A stretch of DNA of 64,000 bases, from the NCBI GenBank assembly GCA_018466975.1, contig JAENRS010000017.1, positions 434,001-498,000 of the forward strand. The letters run 5' to 3'. The notes under the pieces are model-generated. The model was not told the DNA's origin. It saw nothing but the letters and a program-made list of their open reading frames with translations, and made no database searches. This document shows, in pieces, positions 1-11,628 of the stretch. This DNA is from Sparassis latifolia. Its lineage: Eukaryota > Basidiomycota > Agaricomycetes > Polyporales > Sparassidaceae. The position numbers and the translations under genes are program-made. Every line of letters starts with the position of its first letter. Within the stretch, counting starts at the first letter, position 1.

Positions 1-1
1 A

Positions 2-968
2 GTGAAGGACCTCGCCGAATTGCTCGGAGATGACTGGGCGTGGGTAAGTTTTCAGACAGTCACATTCTGCGGAGGTGTAAATCGTCTCGATGTAGGTAGG
101 TGTAGGCCGCGACGACGGTCGAGCAGCTGGAGAATTCTGTCCGATCTTTTACAAAAAGTAATGGTGGTAATTCCTCGACACGAGTTGTGCGCGTGTCTCA
201 ACCAAAATAACTTCAGATCAGCTCTACGATTGATCTCATACAATTCCTTCTGGCTTTCGTACGTTCCTACAGATGTTTCTTATATCGCAAAGAAATTGAT
301 AATCCCATCAGCGACAATCCGTTCGAGCCCTCCAGATACCCCGGTGCAGGCTCTCACAGAGTCTGCACAGTCGCGCACTTCGCCTCCGGTCCCAGAAATT
401 CCGGCGCAGAAGCGAATTTGACGCTATTGAATACCCACCTCGACGACAGGTCCGACGCTCAGCGTCGTGTTGGCGCTGCACTCCTTCTCACTCGCGCACG
501 TTACGAAGCATACAAGACAGGTGGCCCCGTATTTATCACGGGTGACTTCAACAGTGCAGCCACTGGGTACGATTCGGGTGCATACCAAATCACCACTGGA
601 GGAATCCCGGCTCCGGCAATTAACTCATCCTTCGTGGAGAAGTACGCGGTGCCCGACACGTCTCTCCCAAACTTCGTTATGCACGACCTGAAGGGGCATA
701 CACCGAAGCTACGAGTCTCCGGTGACTTTGCTACTTTCACTGGATTCAACAGACCCGGGGACAGCTCGGTCTTCACCCGGATTGACTTTATATTCGGTGG
801 GAGCAATGGTGGCTGGTGAGTCGTCCTATAATCAATCAGTGTATTTGGTACGAATGACACGATGTCGGTGATAGGACTGCGGATGCCTACAAGGTCGGAT
901 CGGCGCTCACAGACGATGGAGTTATAGCCAGTGACCATCGTCCAGTCTACGCCGATATCTCAGTCTAG
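2..968 (+). CDS. Endonuclease/exonuclease/phosphatase family protein, 5'-truncated
   Basis: The 3' part of a gene that enters from outside the window. Five exons join in frame: 2-43, 96-157, 217-258, 312-815 and 875-968. The translation carries the landmarks of the EEP (DNase I/sphingomyelinase-like) fold: VGVGRDDG, then PIFYK, then FWLSDNPFEPS, the metal-site motif LNTHLDD, the catalytic GDFN, and near the end DFIFGG and the final SDHRPVYAD. The family hydrolyses phosphodiester or phosphomonoester bonds. This subgroup in fungi is often secreted, but the N-terminus is missing so a signal peptide cannot be judged. All catalytic motifs visible here are intact. The substrate is unknown; nuclease and phosphatase are both possible. 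I am sure of the family and less sure of the first two introns. Confidence 0.85.
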
Positions 969-1361
969 CAAAAGAGGAGGAAGGTAGAGATACTCAGCTG
1001 TCAGAAGGAACTGTGCATATATGCTTTTTCACTGATCTTTCCACCCGGCTCCTGTCGCCTGCAGACAGAGTCCCAAGTTCAGCTGAATTCTTATTGTACG
1101 AGTAACATGACATGGGGTTACGCAGATAGTATTGTGGTATACGTTGCGGTGTTACATTGTTGTACATTTTATTTCTATGCAGGAAGCACCCGTGGATACG
1201 CACGAAATCCTCAGGGATACCGGACCTCTGATACGGTGCATGAAACCGAGCGTAATAGTAGAACAGTGTGGTTTTGGGTCGAGTTAGATGATGAACGCTA
1301 GAAATACAACTTGGACATTGTCAGCAGACACACGGTCTCCGAGAAATACAGATAGGCGAGA
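969..1361. other. Intergenic, convergent gene ends
   Basis: The stretch lies between the end of the EEP gene and the end of a reverse-strand gene. Only short open frames without family resemblance occur. I see no repeat or RNA gene here. Confidence 0.5.
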
Positions 1362-3712
1362 TCATAGCCTGAGAGGGGAGCCCAGCCGGAGGGACAGAGG
1401 AGACAGCACACCGGACTGGCTTCCGCTTCCGCTGCGGGCTGGCGGGCTAGACGGCGTTGCGGACGGTGTGAGTGGACGCGCGGCGCCTGTGTGGGGCGAC
1501 CGGATCTTGCCTGGGGGGTCCGGATACACGACATCGGCCGGAACGGGTGCCTCCGCATAAAGCGACCTAGGCGTGCGCGGGGGTCTCTGGTGGTGCGGCG
1601 TACTGGTGACTTCAGGCTCGTACTGGGCAGGGATATCCGACGGCTTAACTTGAGGTGTAAAGCTAGTCGCCAAGAAACCAGGCGGGAGCTGATCGAGTGG
1701 GAACGCCATGTCCGCGGATGTAAGCCCAATTTCGGGGAGTGGAGGCAGAGGTCTCTGATCGGCGGGTGTGCTGTCACGGACGGCAATGTCTTCTGGCGCC
1801 GACAACGGTCGAGGGGTATATTCAGGGCTCAAGAAGCCCTCCTGACCTGCAGTCTGCCCGACGTGTGATGTCGAAGCACTAGGTCCCGTTGACTGGGAAC
1901 AACCTGGAGGTCAGAGTAATCCAAATCACAGTTATTCACGCTTACAGGAGACTCCACAAAGATATCCGGAACACCACTGCTGCCTGGTGATCGTCTATTG
2001 CGATATCGTAGCTTGAACAGCCTTTCTAGGGGGCTCCTTGAGCCCTGATTTTCGTTAGCATCTCTATCTCGGGATCCACCCGGTGACGGTCCAGGCGTCC
2101 TGGCCCTTCCGTCTTCTCTATGCCGTGAACCACGCGGCGAAGCCTGTCGCTTCATACGGCGAGATATCATGTTAGTTGTGGAGGAAGATTAGATATCTTT
2201 AACTCGACGTACATCCTCCCGCGCGGTCGCAGGTGTCTTCGACCGCTCAACCCCCGGGTTAAATGCCATAGAGGCATCGATCACTTGGTGCAGCCCTGCA
2301 AGGGCTTCATGGGGATTTCTGTGGCCGCCTGCAGCTCCCTCACCCCGCGCGTTGACGATGTCGTATTGGGATATATTCGTAGAGGTCCTGGACTGTGGTG
2401 ACATAGTTGTATGGTGACCCGGGAGACTCACTGGAAGGCGTTCGACAGGTTGAGAATAAGCATAGTCTCGGGCACGAACAGGCTGCTCAACAGCTGCTGC
2501 CCGTGGGGGATCAGCAGGATCAGGGAGGGAGGGGCTGGGGGAGTGAGGAGATACCGGCCTGCTCAGCTCATGTGGAGGTGGAATGAACATCCCGGTCTGT
2601 TCATTGAGGTAGGGGATCCAGTTATCTGGCGGTATGTCGTAGTCAGGGTGAACTGGCGAGGGTGGTGGCTGATTCATTGGAATGGGAGTAATTGGTGTAT
2701 CTCTTCGGGGCTGCGTGACGCTAGGATCCGGTATGGGAGTGGGGTCTGGTGTCTTGAGATGTACACGCGAAGGAGAAGGGGTGCGCAGAGGTGTTATTAC
2801 TGAACGAACTGGAGTTGATGAAGTAATAGGAGCAATATCTGAGAGACGAGGAGGACTGCGTCGCGAAGCTCGGCTGCTTGATTGTCTGGGAAGAAGTGAA
2901 TAATACAGACAATTTCAAAAGAGATCAACGAACCGGGACGGGGCTCGCCAAGATGGCTGCATAGGTGTACGAGCCACTGGGGCGACAATTAAAGACCTGC
3001 GAGAATACTGCCCATCGTCTTCAACGTCATCCTCCTCTGAGATTGACTCAATGGGCTTCTGTCGGGTATATCGTCTCTGATCAGCTCTCTCACTCGTCCG
3101 CTTCTCATAGCTGGCAAGGTCCTTCCCACGGGAAAAGCCTTCTTGATATCCTTGTCTTCTACCTTCCTCCAGCGCCTTGGCAACAAGATGCTCTTCTCTA
3201 AACCTCCTGGCTATAGTCCTCGCTCTCGCCGCCTCCGCTTCAGCATCCACCCTTGCCTGTTCTAGGTCATCAATTATTTGCTGCCCCCGATGTATTTCTC
3301 GCTGGGCCTCATCCAAACGTGATCTATACAACCTGAGCTCCTCGTTGGCACGGGCTGCACTAGCCTGGGCGATCATCGTCTCTTCGCGCGCAGCACGAAG
3401 CTTGTGGAGGGTATCGAGCACCCGGCGTTCAGCCTCGTCCGCACGTCTAGTCTCTTCCTCAAGCCGATCGGTAGTACGCACCAAGACAGAACGTAGACGG
3501 CTCGCGTCGCGCTCCTCCCGGGAGATCAGACGCGAAAACAGCTTCGACCGGCTGCCCAGGTACTCCCGCTCGCGATCGCGATCGCGGTCGACGCGACTGC
3601 GGCTAGGGCGTGGCGGGGGGGACACAGAAGACTGCTGCGAATGCGAGCGGAGGCTCCTCGACCGGTAGGGAGGAGAATCACTCGCGGAAGAGGAAGGCTC
3701 GACAGTGTCCAT
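1362..3712 (-). CDS. Hypothetical coiled-coil protein with proline/serine-rich tail
   Basis: Four exons on the reverse strand, 3712-2934, 2885-2213, 2149-1946 and 1892-1362, give about 728 residues. The start is the ATG at 3712 in a good context (CCACCATGG). Residues 1-60 are Ser/Arg-rich, including an alternating Arg/Asp stretch. Roughly residues 70-190 form a charged helical coiled coil rich in Glu, Arg and Ala. The remaining 500 residues are disordered and rich in Pro, Ser and Arg, with many SP and TP pairs. The intron after residue about 483 has a GTACGT donor, a CTAAC branch sequence and an AAG acceptor, which joins two frames cleanly. I recognise no catalytic domain. The architecture suits a scaffold or cytoskeletal/septal protein, but this is only a guess. 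Frames are open across all exons, so it is probably a live gene. Confidence 0.7.
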
Positions 3713-4704
3713 GGTGGGAAAGGGATATTCTTTCAAGCTGGATACTATGCACTATGAGAAGTGCATATGCATGCCATCAGTTCACGCTCACCGATCCTGT
3801 TCTTCGAGTAGTCGTGTCGTCGTGAACATGCCTCAGCTTAGACCAGACGCCTGCGGTAGCGATCAGAGCGGCGGGGAGATGAGTGAACGTGGTACATAGC
3901 CATAGTCAAGTGGTGTATGTACTCGAGACAGAGATTGCTAGCTTCTCTGTGCAAACCTACTCCCGCGATATGGAGAGGAGTGCATTGAAAACGCGTGTAG
4001 GCAGCCTGGAAAGCCTTATCCGTGCGTGCTCAACACGTGTTGATTGATCAACGAGATTCTCGGACGAGAAAGACGCTATCATTGGATCCGTGCAGAAAGT
4101 AATATCTCGAAGAACTGAATGCTGCGAGAAGGTACCAAAGCAAGGGTAGTGAGACTCATGATGCCATCGACCAGTCAGTTGGTCGTATCGGGCGCCTCTT
4201 GCCCACGTTGTTAGCTCGTGGTTATGCCGCGATTGGTGGTCATAAGGTCCTGGCGTCCTTCAAGTGTCCATCACAGAACCACGTAGAGCTCACAGAAATC
4301 ATGACGAGATTTGAATGAGCTACGGTACTCACCTGCACCACCGTGCAACAAAGTGAGGGAGTGAGAGTACAACTGCCTGATACGGCCAGTCGAAGGCTCA
4401 GATGCGGAGCCTTCAGTTCAATGTTCATCATCGCCGTCCAAAACGACCAAGAACGACTTGTCGCGAAACAAGAAAGGTAAGCCCATGATCAAGCTTAGCG
4501 CTTCTCAATACTTCATTTTCTGGCGCGGAAGTCACGCAATGCATGCCCATCACAGCATGTCAAAGAAGACGTAGCCACAGGGATGTGATGTGAGAGATGA
4601 TATTGCCAGACGTCCACAAGCCAAGGATGAAGGACTAAATACAGCGCAGCCAGGTCCAGAGACAATCTTCGAGCACGAGGAACGAGCCACAGCACCATAT
4701 CCGT
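3713..4704. other. Intergenic between two reverse-strand genes
   Basis: About 1 kb containing the promoter of the coiled-coil gene (its upstream side is at 3713 and above) and the 3' flank of the Rds1-like gene. Open frames of 60-70 codons occur on both strands, but none has a start context, splice pattern or family resemblance that supports a gene. Confidence 0.45.
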
Positions 4705-5829
4705 CTACGGAGCCGTGATGCGCCCCATGGTAGAGTTAAATGGGAACTCGACGATCGCCAGTCCCGTCACCATTGAAGCGTCACTGAGCGGCAGCTGGTT
4801 GCTGGAGACCACACCGACGTAGACGGTGCCGAAGAGTCCAGAGGGGACGGTCGTCACGCCACTCCCATCGATGTTCGTGAAGACGACGTCGAGGCCTGTC
4901 ATCCACGCGAGGTACGTGGGCGATGCGCCGGTGGGATTGCTGAACGTAAGACCGATAATGTACCCGGCGCTTGGTGTCATCGTGGAGACAGTGAGGGCTG
5001 GGAAGGTCGAGATGGGAAGCGGGGGGTTCGTCGATGGGCAGCTGACGATGAATTCCGCTGAGCGTTTGGCGAATACGTGAGTGTGACAAGTTCAACGGCG
5101 GTCTTAGAGGTACTCACAGGCAAGCGAGAAGGCACCGCTCAATCCCAGCGGCGTCTCGAAAGAGCCATCCCATGGCTGGAGTTTCAGCACCGCGGAGGAT
5201 ATCCATCCAGCGTGTCGCGACTCTACAGCCAATATGGACTTCACACCGAGTTAGCCTCAACGCAGGCTCAGACCAAGTAGTACGTACCCCAGCCGCAGTC
5301 AGCGTGTTCTTGTCGGAGATATACTGAGCCGCGCCAAGGTATGCAGACGCGCCGACACCTTCGAGCGCCATCGCAAGCGCAGCGAAGGACTTCGGATCCG
5401 TGTAGGGGCTGACATCGTCCGAGAGTAATGTGAGACTTCAACCGGTGTACACGTGAAGCGAAGTCTTACAAGTTGTAAGTGCAGGGCTGAGGAGCGGCAG
5501 ATCCGAGCGCGGCCTGCAAGAAGCTCACATGCTCCGCCTCATGCTCCCCGATCTGCTCGAAGCGGCCGCGCACCCACGCTGGGAACCCGGCTTCCGCAAA
5601 TGCCTGGTCGTCGAATTGGCCCAACCCGGTGGAATAGAAGTTGTTCTCCAGCAGCTCGAGCGACAGTGCGAACTGCAGAATGTTCGTGTCTGTAGGCGAG
5701 GCCATCAAGCGGGTGAGTCCCACGGGTCCAACGACGCTAGAGCGAAGTGAAGACCTCACCGGTAGGCGTCGGAGCAGCGAGAACAGTCGCCGCGCTAACG
5801 AGGGCAAGGAGGATACCGAAAGACTTCAT
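4705..5829 (-). CDS. Rds1-like secreted ferritin-fold protein, copy A
   Basis: Five exons (5829-5760, 5689-5470, 5408-5288, 5238-5118, 5057-4705) encode 294 residues. Residues 1-20 are a clear signal peptide (MKSF followed by a Leu/Ala/Val core ending LAAP). The mature part starts [15 protein letters not shown], the first ferritin-like helix. It continues with [20 protein letters not shown], which holds the Glu and His residues of a ferritin-type metal site. The C-terminal third is a beta-rich domain. The family is named after the stress-induced Rds1 of fission yeast and is common in fungal secretomes; its biochemical role is not settled. Two more copies lie at 45723 and 63734. The two complete copies have the same five-exon plan, with exons 3 and 4 exactly 121 nt in both, so they share an ancestor with fixed introns. 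Confidence 0.9.
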
Positions 5830-6325
5830 CGTGACGAGGTAACTGACGTGCTAAGAAAAGAACGTGGGGCCGTGAGGGCGGGAAGGTAAAGAGAGTGATT
5901 TTGGCAAGTAACTTGCGAATGAAGAGTTCAGCGAGCGAGAGCAGTCATATATACCTGTGAGGCTGACCGGAGGCTTCTGCGGCTGGACGATCTACGGAGC
6001 ACGATCGTAGGGCAGCTCGGGCGATCGCTGGCAGATAGAGGCTGGCATGTCCACTTTATAAGGGCTAGAGCATCGGAATGATCGAAGTATAACAGGAAGA
6101 CGTCCAATCGAGAGATGGTTGCTGACATTAATGTATCCTTGTATATTTCCACGATACTTCGGGAGTATACAGAACGGAAATTGACGTAGCGACACAACCG
6201 TGGCTGTAAGACCGTGGTATGAACTAAAAGTACAAAGAAGTTAGATCTGAATGACAACTCCAGTCGGTAAGCATTGCGCAGACAACATGGCTGTACATAT
6301 GATACATACCTTGACCTGAGAGGCA
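5830..6325. other. Upstream region of Rds1-like copy A
   Basis: This is the promoter side of the Rds1-like gene and the 3' flank of the MYND pseudogene. An antisense frame of 134 codons (6332-5928) has no family resemblance and no clear start context. I see no repeat. Confidence 0.4.
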
Positions 6326-7742
6326 CTACCACATTATCTCGCTCTGCGGCTCTCTATCCAAACAAATACTGAGTTCCCAATCACTTACACGCTTCGCCAA
6401 GCGATACATCTTGTAACCCCCAAAGCCACCTCTCGGACCCTCTGTCTCACTTATCATCTCCGAAAATACCTCCGGACTTTTGGTCCGGAGAAAGTACACT
6501 TCGCCAAACGACCGCTGGCGATCATAGACCATGTAAAAAATCGCGCGCGGGTATTACAATCTGCAGCTTTACAAGGAAGATTTTTGTGCCATGAATGTTC
6601 GGCGGCGGGCGCGTCTCGTCTGGGTTCCGCAAGGCGACTTCGCTGTCCTTGAAGTTGTGCCGCGTCAACATGTACATGGAATGGCCCTCGTGACCAGGCA
6701 TTATGTTTACGAAGGGAACGGTGCGCCATGTGCCGTCGCGGACAGAGCGACACATGTCTTTGTGCTCTGCCCAATGTGCACGTTGGCAATCTAATATGAT
6801 CTCTGTCGTATCATCAAGCTGAATAGAATGATTCTGAATAGAATGATTCGGGAATGCGCACCCTGCCCGCAGTACGAAACGGAAAAGCACTGAGCGCATA
6901 GACTAGCGGTTTTCTTGCCGCACACGAAACACCCAGTGTCTGCGTTAAGCTTTCCCAGGTCTTCGAATGTGAGGGGACCGACAGGGAGCAAAAATTAAAC
7001 CTTGAAGTCCTGCTCGAGAGCACCCTTCATAGGACTGCAGTCTGCAGGAAGATGTTTGGCATTCATAGCAAGTATCTTAAGTAGGAGTTTTCCTTCCAAT
7101 TCTGTTGCATTTACGTTTGCACCCTGCCCCAGTCTCGTCTGGGCGTTGACCCAGCGGGGACCGACTCCTGTGGACGCCGCGAGAAAAGAATGATACAGAA
7201 CGACAAGAACCGGTGTTTCCCAATCGATCTGGTGCACAGAGCTGATCTAAACGTGGTTCACATCAGTCGATGCGCGTCACCATCACAAAAGGAGCTGAGG
7301 CCCATACCCTCACGGCAATCCGAAACTTCTGGCCTTCTGGGTCCTGAATGACGCACCAGTTGTACCCGTCATCCCAGATGCGGCCCATAACCATAAGCGT
7401 CTGGCGTACATCCTGAATCGCGTTACCAAAAAGGTTGAATGCATTCTCTGTGCCTGCTGTACGTGCTCTATCGAGCGCAAAGGCCTCACCCAAATTGTCC
7501 CTTCTAACGGCATCATGCACGGAGTTGGCCACCTGGGAATCCGGAGAATACGGCGGCCATGCTGGCACGGATGCGATATTGAGCGGTGGAGCGGGAATGA
7601 CTTTAGTGAGATATTGAGCGGCATTAATTGCCTGTTTCAGGCGTTTGGCCAGGGCTTCGTCCGGTAGCTTCGTGCTCGGTGGAAGCTCGACTCCCATGGA
7701 AGACAAGATCGTCAAGATTTCGGTTCTGGAGAGAGGCTCCAT
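6326..7742 (-). pseudogene. MYND zinc-finger protein, broken copy 1
   Basis: One of four paralogues here (others at 17213, 22849 and 28468). The intact family plan is about 430 residues: an N-terminal part starting M-(E/D)-P with SSMG(V/I)(D/E)LP, a middle part ending in (V/I)GPLxFEDLGK, a MYND finger (CxxC...CxxC...YCG...C...H...C) and a C-terminal part with YDRQRxxE. MYND fingers bind zinc and usually mediate protein contacts. Exon order is kept, with introns after the N-terminal part and inside the finger. Two lesions are visible. A TAA at 6997-6995 replaces the Ser codon after DFKV. A run of six T (6540-6535) has one base too many, shifting the frame just before MVYDRQRSF. The finger itself keeps its Cys and His residues. 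The intron in the finger carries a tandem 16-bp repeat ending in TTCAG. Confidence 0.8.
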
Positions 7743-8061
7743 ATTACTGAAGAGCTATATGCATATCTGTAAATTGCAAGACTCCTGTGAGATTCCACGG
7801 GTAAACTCTCGCCTCGAAAACATAGCTAACGTTCTGATTGTGATCCAGAGGAATGCAGTACGCAATATTCCTATAGAGATCTCAATACAAGTTCGAATTG
7901 GAAGGTCCCTGCAAATGGCTGCTGGACAGTCGGAAACAAGTCGAAAGTGCGGTCTCAAACAAGTAGCAAATGGTGGCCCAACTCGAGCTGTCACAGTCAC
8001 AAATCGAGTGCCTATCGCTGTCACAGATCAAGTAACTGTCACGTTCACGGGACCGTGACTG
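7743..8061. other. Intergenic with TGTCACAG-type repeats
   Basis: Upstream of the broken MYND gene. Around 8000-8061 the word TGTCAC recurs several times in direct orientation and GTTCACGG/CCGTGAC forms a small palindrome. No gene is visible. The words could be subterminal repeats of a transposon, but I found no matching second end. Confidence 0.35.
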
Positions 8062-8618
8062 ACACAAGGCGCATTCCACCTTTTTTCCTGGGAAAAAACC
8101 TGGGGAAAACGACAAAGTAAGTCTCCGGGAAATATCCAGGAAAAACTGTGAGAAAACAATAGTGTAAATCCTGGGGAAAAACCATGACCCAGAAAAAGCA
8201 ACAGATTTCTCGGAGAAAAAACCTTTGTTTCCAAATCGGGATTTCTGCAACATCAGGAAAAGTCAACTCTTGGCTCCCTTGCCTTGATTAAGGAGGTCTG
8301 CTTCCCTATTTGGCCAATTAAGGTGAATAAGGAATAATAATAATGAGGATCTCCTTAAAATTTCCTTAATCAAGGGAATAATCTGGGTAAGCAAGAGTTG
8401 ACTTTTGCTGATGAAGAGATATGCAGAAATCCCGATTTGGAAACAAAGGTTTTTTAGGTTTTTTCTCCGAGAAATCTGTTGCTTTTTCTGGGTCACGGTT
8501 TTTCCCCAGGATTTACACTATTGTTTTCTCACAGTTTTTCCTGGATATTTCCCGGAGACTTACTTTGTCGTTTTCCCCAGGTTTTTCCCCAGGAAAAAAG
8601 GTGGAATGCGCCTTGTGT
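8062..8618. mobile_element. Foldback element with arms of about 210 bp
   Basis: The left arm begins ACACAAGGCGCATTCCACC and runs to about 8275. The right arm, ending at 8618, is its near-identical reverse complement. The arms differ by single bases and by a roughly 10-bp insertion in the right arm near 8447-8456. A loop of about 110 bp separates them and has its own inner inverted ends reading AAGTCAACTCTTG. There is no coding capacity, so this is a non-autonomous MITE or foldback. The arms are rich in CCTGGGGAAAA-type words. No convincing target duplication is visible. The inner segment is related to sequence at 16376-16530. Confidence 0.85.
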
Positions 8619-8648
8619 GAACGCTATAGTCATCTTGTTACCTACACC

Positions 8649-9057
8649 TAGTGCAGAGCAAGGGTATGGATAACCCTCAAGGGTCAAGGGTAAGGGTATC
8701 GGAGGGTAAGGGTAGGGGTATGGATTTTCAAACCCTTGTACCCTTGGAGGGTATCACTACCTATAGTATATATGATGTAGATAGTAACTACAGGGTGAAT
8801 ATAGAGTATGTACAGTCTGAGTACAACTTGAATCATGTTTACAGAAGCTTTAAAGATAAAAGAAGAGGGGTACAAACCTCAGACTTAATATATATAATGT
8901 CATTTTCTCAAATAAGAGCAAAGATTGAGGGTATACCCTCAGGGTTTGGTACCTTACCCATACCCTTACCCCTGGTCAAGGGTATGTAGCCTTGGAGGGT
9001 AAGGGTAAGGGTAGGGTATGCCTCAAAGTACCCAGGGGTATACCCTGCTCTGCACTA
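8649..9057. mobile_element. hAT-like MITE with 8-bp target duplication
   Basis: The element is bounded by the inverted ends TAGTGCAGAGCA (8649-8660) and TGCTCTGCACTA (9046-9057). The octamer CCTACACC is repeated directly outside both ends (8641-8648 and 9058-9065). An 8-bp target duplication and ends fitting the pattern YARNG are characteristic of the hAT superfamily. The 409-bp body has no transposase frame. Both subterminal thirds are packed with degenerate GGGTA/AAGGGT words, while the centre is AT-rich and unrelated. It sits 30 bp from the foldback element. Confidence 0.9.
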
Positions 9058-9065
9058 CCTACACC

Positions 9066-9493
9066 GTCACATAAACAATTCCTTTTCTGACATTTTTCGC
9101 ACGACCTCCCTGGTGCTCAATTCGGGCACTAATTGATGAAAACTCAGCCATCGTTCCTTGGCCATTCGAGATCGCGAGGTTTATGAAAGATTCCTCTAGG
9201 ATCTCTGTAAAATGACTTGATCGCCAATTTCCGGCGGAGGCCCCGGGTGAATCTCCTGTGGTGAACCTCAGGACGTCCTTTGGACGTCCGAGAGTGACAT
9301 TGCAAGAGGCATTACTGCGGATCATCTCAGACAATACCAGAGGGAAACAATTATCGGACAATAGAGCTTTCAAGCATTATGTAACTGATTTGCTTAAACT
9401 AGGTCTTGAAATGTACATGAGAAGGTGCCGCACTGGAGTCATATCATACTCCATCAACATCCCTCGTCGTCATCGTTCAGCTCACCTCCACCG
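9066..9493. other. 3' flank of the Plavaka-type element
   Basis: Non-coding as far as I can tell. It may contain one terminus of the transposon, but no inverted match to the 16.3-16.6 kb side was found by eye. Confidence 0.35.
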
Positions 9494-11613
9494 CTACGCA
9501 TCGTCGTTGTCATCCGCCGTGTCCTCCTCACCATCGTTCTCTAAATCTAGATCATCTGCCATGTAACCGTCCATCTCGTCAATCATGCATGCAACATCTT
9601 CTTGCCAGACCGGCATGTTGGGCTTGAGTTGAAACTTCTTACTTGGCTTGAATTGCTTCTTGTGGTTTTTGAGTGCGATCTCGAATGCTCTGGGGAATGA
9701 TTCAGTATGCTGCATCGATCGGGTAAGGTCTCAATTGCATTCACTTGCTTATTTTCTTTGCTCGTTCATCTTCGGGCAGGTTTGCAAATTTGTCTCTTCG
9801 ATCCTGCAGAGCCTTGTCAACATAATCCCAGAATTCCCCCGCTTTTGCTTCTCTTTTTTCAACTTTTGCAGTGAACTCGTCGCGTATTATCGCCTGCCAT
9901 GATTCGGATATCTCATCAAATCGGGTCTTTCCAGTGCAGGTCAACCGGCTGCTTACCACGTATGCCCATCGTCCCCACATCTGATCAACAACCTCCATCT
10001 TGGTGGGTAGCAGATCCTTCACGGTGGAAATTATGTCTCTCTTCTTACTCCAAGACACAGCAAGCTACAGAATTGTGAGCAGTATTAGTTTCTCTCAGAG
10101 CCGGTTGTGTCACCTTCGCCTTTAGGCTGTTCCGAAATCTTGAAAGTGTTCTACTGACAACTACGCGGAATGCCCTGGTTTCGACAATCTCTGCTATATC
10201 GGCGGGAATTCGATAGACCCCGGGGTTTAGACGAATATGACACTAGAAAGAACACGGTAAGTTGGGGTTCCAGTGGCAATAAGTCACTCTCACTAAGCAA
10301 CGGGCTTTAAGGCCGTTCTTGTAGCATGGCAGTCTCGGATCCAATATGATAGCTTGCACCTTCTCTATGACATTTTCCTGTAAGCAAGTGAGCTTCAACC
10401 ATGGGCTTGCAGGCAAGTTCTCCAACGTTAATTCACCTTGAACTCATCTGATCTGAGGTATGCATTCATAGCAGTGGCAGTAGCTTGTGCTTCCCGGCTC
10501 GCAGCGCTCACTAACACCACAATCAGAAGTTCATGCGTTGGACGCTACACAACGGAGGGTCAAAATGAGGAGTGATACCTGGCGTGAGATAGACACGTCA
10601 CCCACCTGACTGTACTCAACAATCTCTGCCGTCACATTGCTTGTCAGATGTTTCTTGGCACAGAGCTCACTAGCAAACTGTGAATATTGACGTTTCTGTG
10701 CAGGTGCCAGATTCTCCTTCTCCAAGGCATCCGAAGAGCTGTGCGGGCGATGGCCAAGGACTGTGACATGACTAGAACCTCCTTCGTCAGGTTCTTGCAT
10801 CAGTTGGTGAGCAACTTGTGGACGTTCACTGTCATCCGTTGGCTGAGGGTGGTTTGCGACAGATGACAATAAGTTGAGTCCAGCCAAGTCCGAAGTCTCA
10901 TCCTGTACCATGCCAGACGTAATACGGTTATCCTCCTGCTCATCTTCGTAGTCGATATCTTCTGTCAGACCCATGAATTGCCCAAGCACGAGTTTGGAAT
11001 TGTGGTAGTGTCACCAGGTCACCGAACTTTGACGAAGACGCATCTGTCACAATTTGTCACATGCTGAACACTTTGCAAATCAGTGCGTGAGGCAATGTCT
11101 GGTCATTCTGGTGAGAATCCTTGTCCTCCGGGTCCGAGATTGTTAACGAAAAATATCACTACGCAGTTGCTTTTCCAGCTCCCGCTGTACGACATTCTGT
11201 GCTACCCTTCGACGCTTTACACCAACAGGCTCTCCTCCCATTTCACTATCCTCCCTGCCGCCGTCATGTCCGACATCCACTGTCACTGCATCAGCTCTCT
11301 TGCGCTTGTTGGTAGACGTCTTTGCAATTACGGCTTGGGCACGCAGCTGTTCGTGCAGTCCTTGGAGCTCTTGCAATGTAGGCATACAAGACTTCGTACT
11401 AAATAGATATCAGCTTGGTTAGTGCATGAATGAACGGTGCAAGCAGAAACCCAACTTCATATAAAATGATGTCAATCGAGTGATGAGAGCGGACTTATTA
11501 CCTCCAACAGGGAGTTTGCTTTGCTTGCACAAGTATTTGAGTACTTCCTTCGTTGCGGTAGTATCCGTTCTAACACGAGTGAAATCAACATCAACTGGAG
11601 TTACATACCGCAA
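9494..11613 (-). CDS. Second coding block of the Plavaka-type element, SAP-domain protein
   Basis: A multi-exon reverse-strand coding block just downstream of the transposase. Its first recognisable exon (about 11590-11480) reads like a SAP DNA-binding motif: ATKEVLKYLCKQSKLPVGG, then NKSALITRL. Next come a basic stretch with NKRKR (11385-11143), an acidic low-complexity exon (10989-10570), shorter exons around 10430-10090, and two lysine-rich helical exons (10058-9741 and 9715-9494). The last ends in an acidic Glu/Asp/Asn tail. SAP motifs bind AT-rich DNA, so a role as DNA-binding partner of the transposase is plausible but inferred. The first exon lacks an obvious ATG in frame. The block may therefore be the 3' part of one long transcript with the transposase rather than a separate gene. 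Confidence 0.5.
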
Positions 11614-11628
11614 GCATTAACGGAAGAC

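Noticed and set aside
3713..4704. Antisense or small genes in the gap
   Set aside because: Only short frames without start context or splice pattern.
8649..9057. Internal telomere or healed chromosome end because of GGGTA repeats
   Set aside because: Exact inverted ends and the 8-bp target duplication show a transposon; the words are degenerate and in both orientations.
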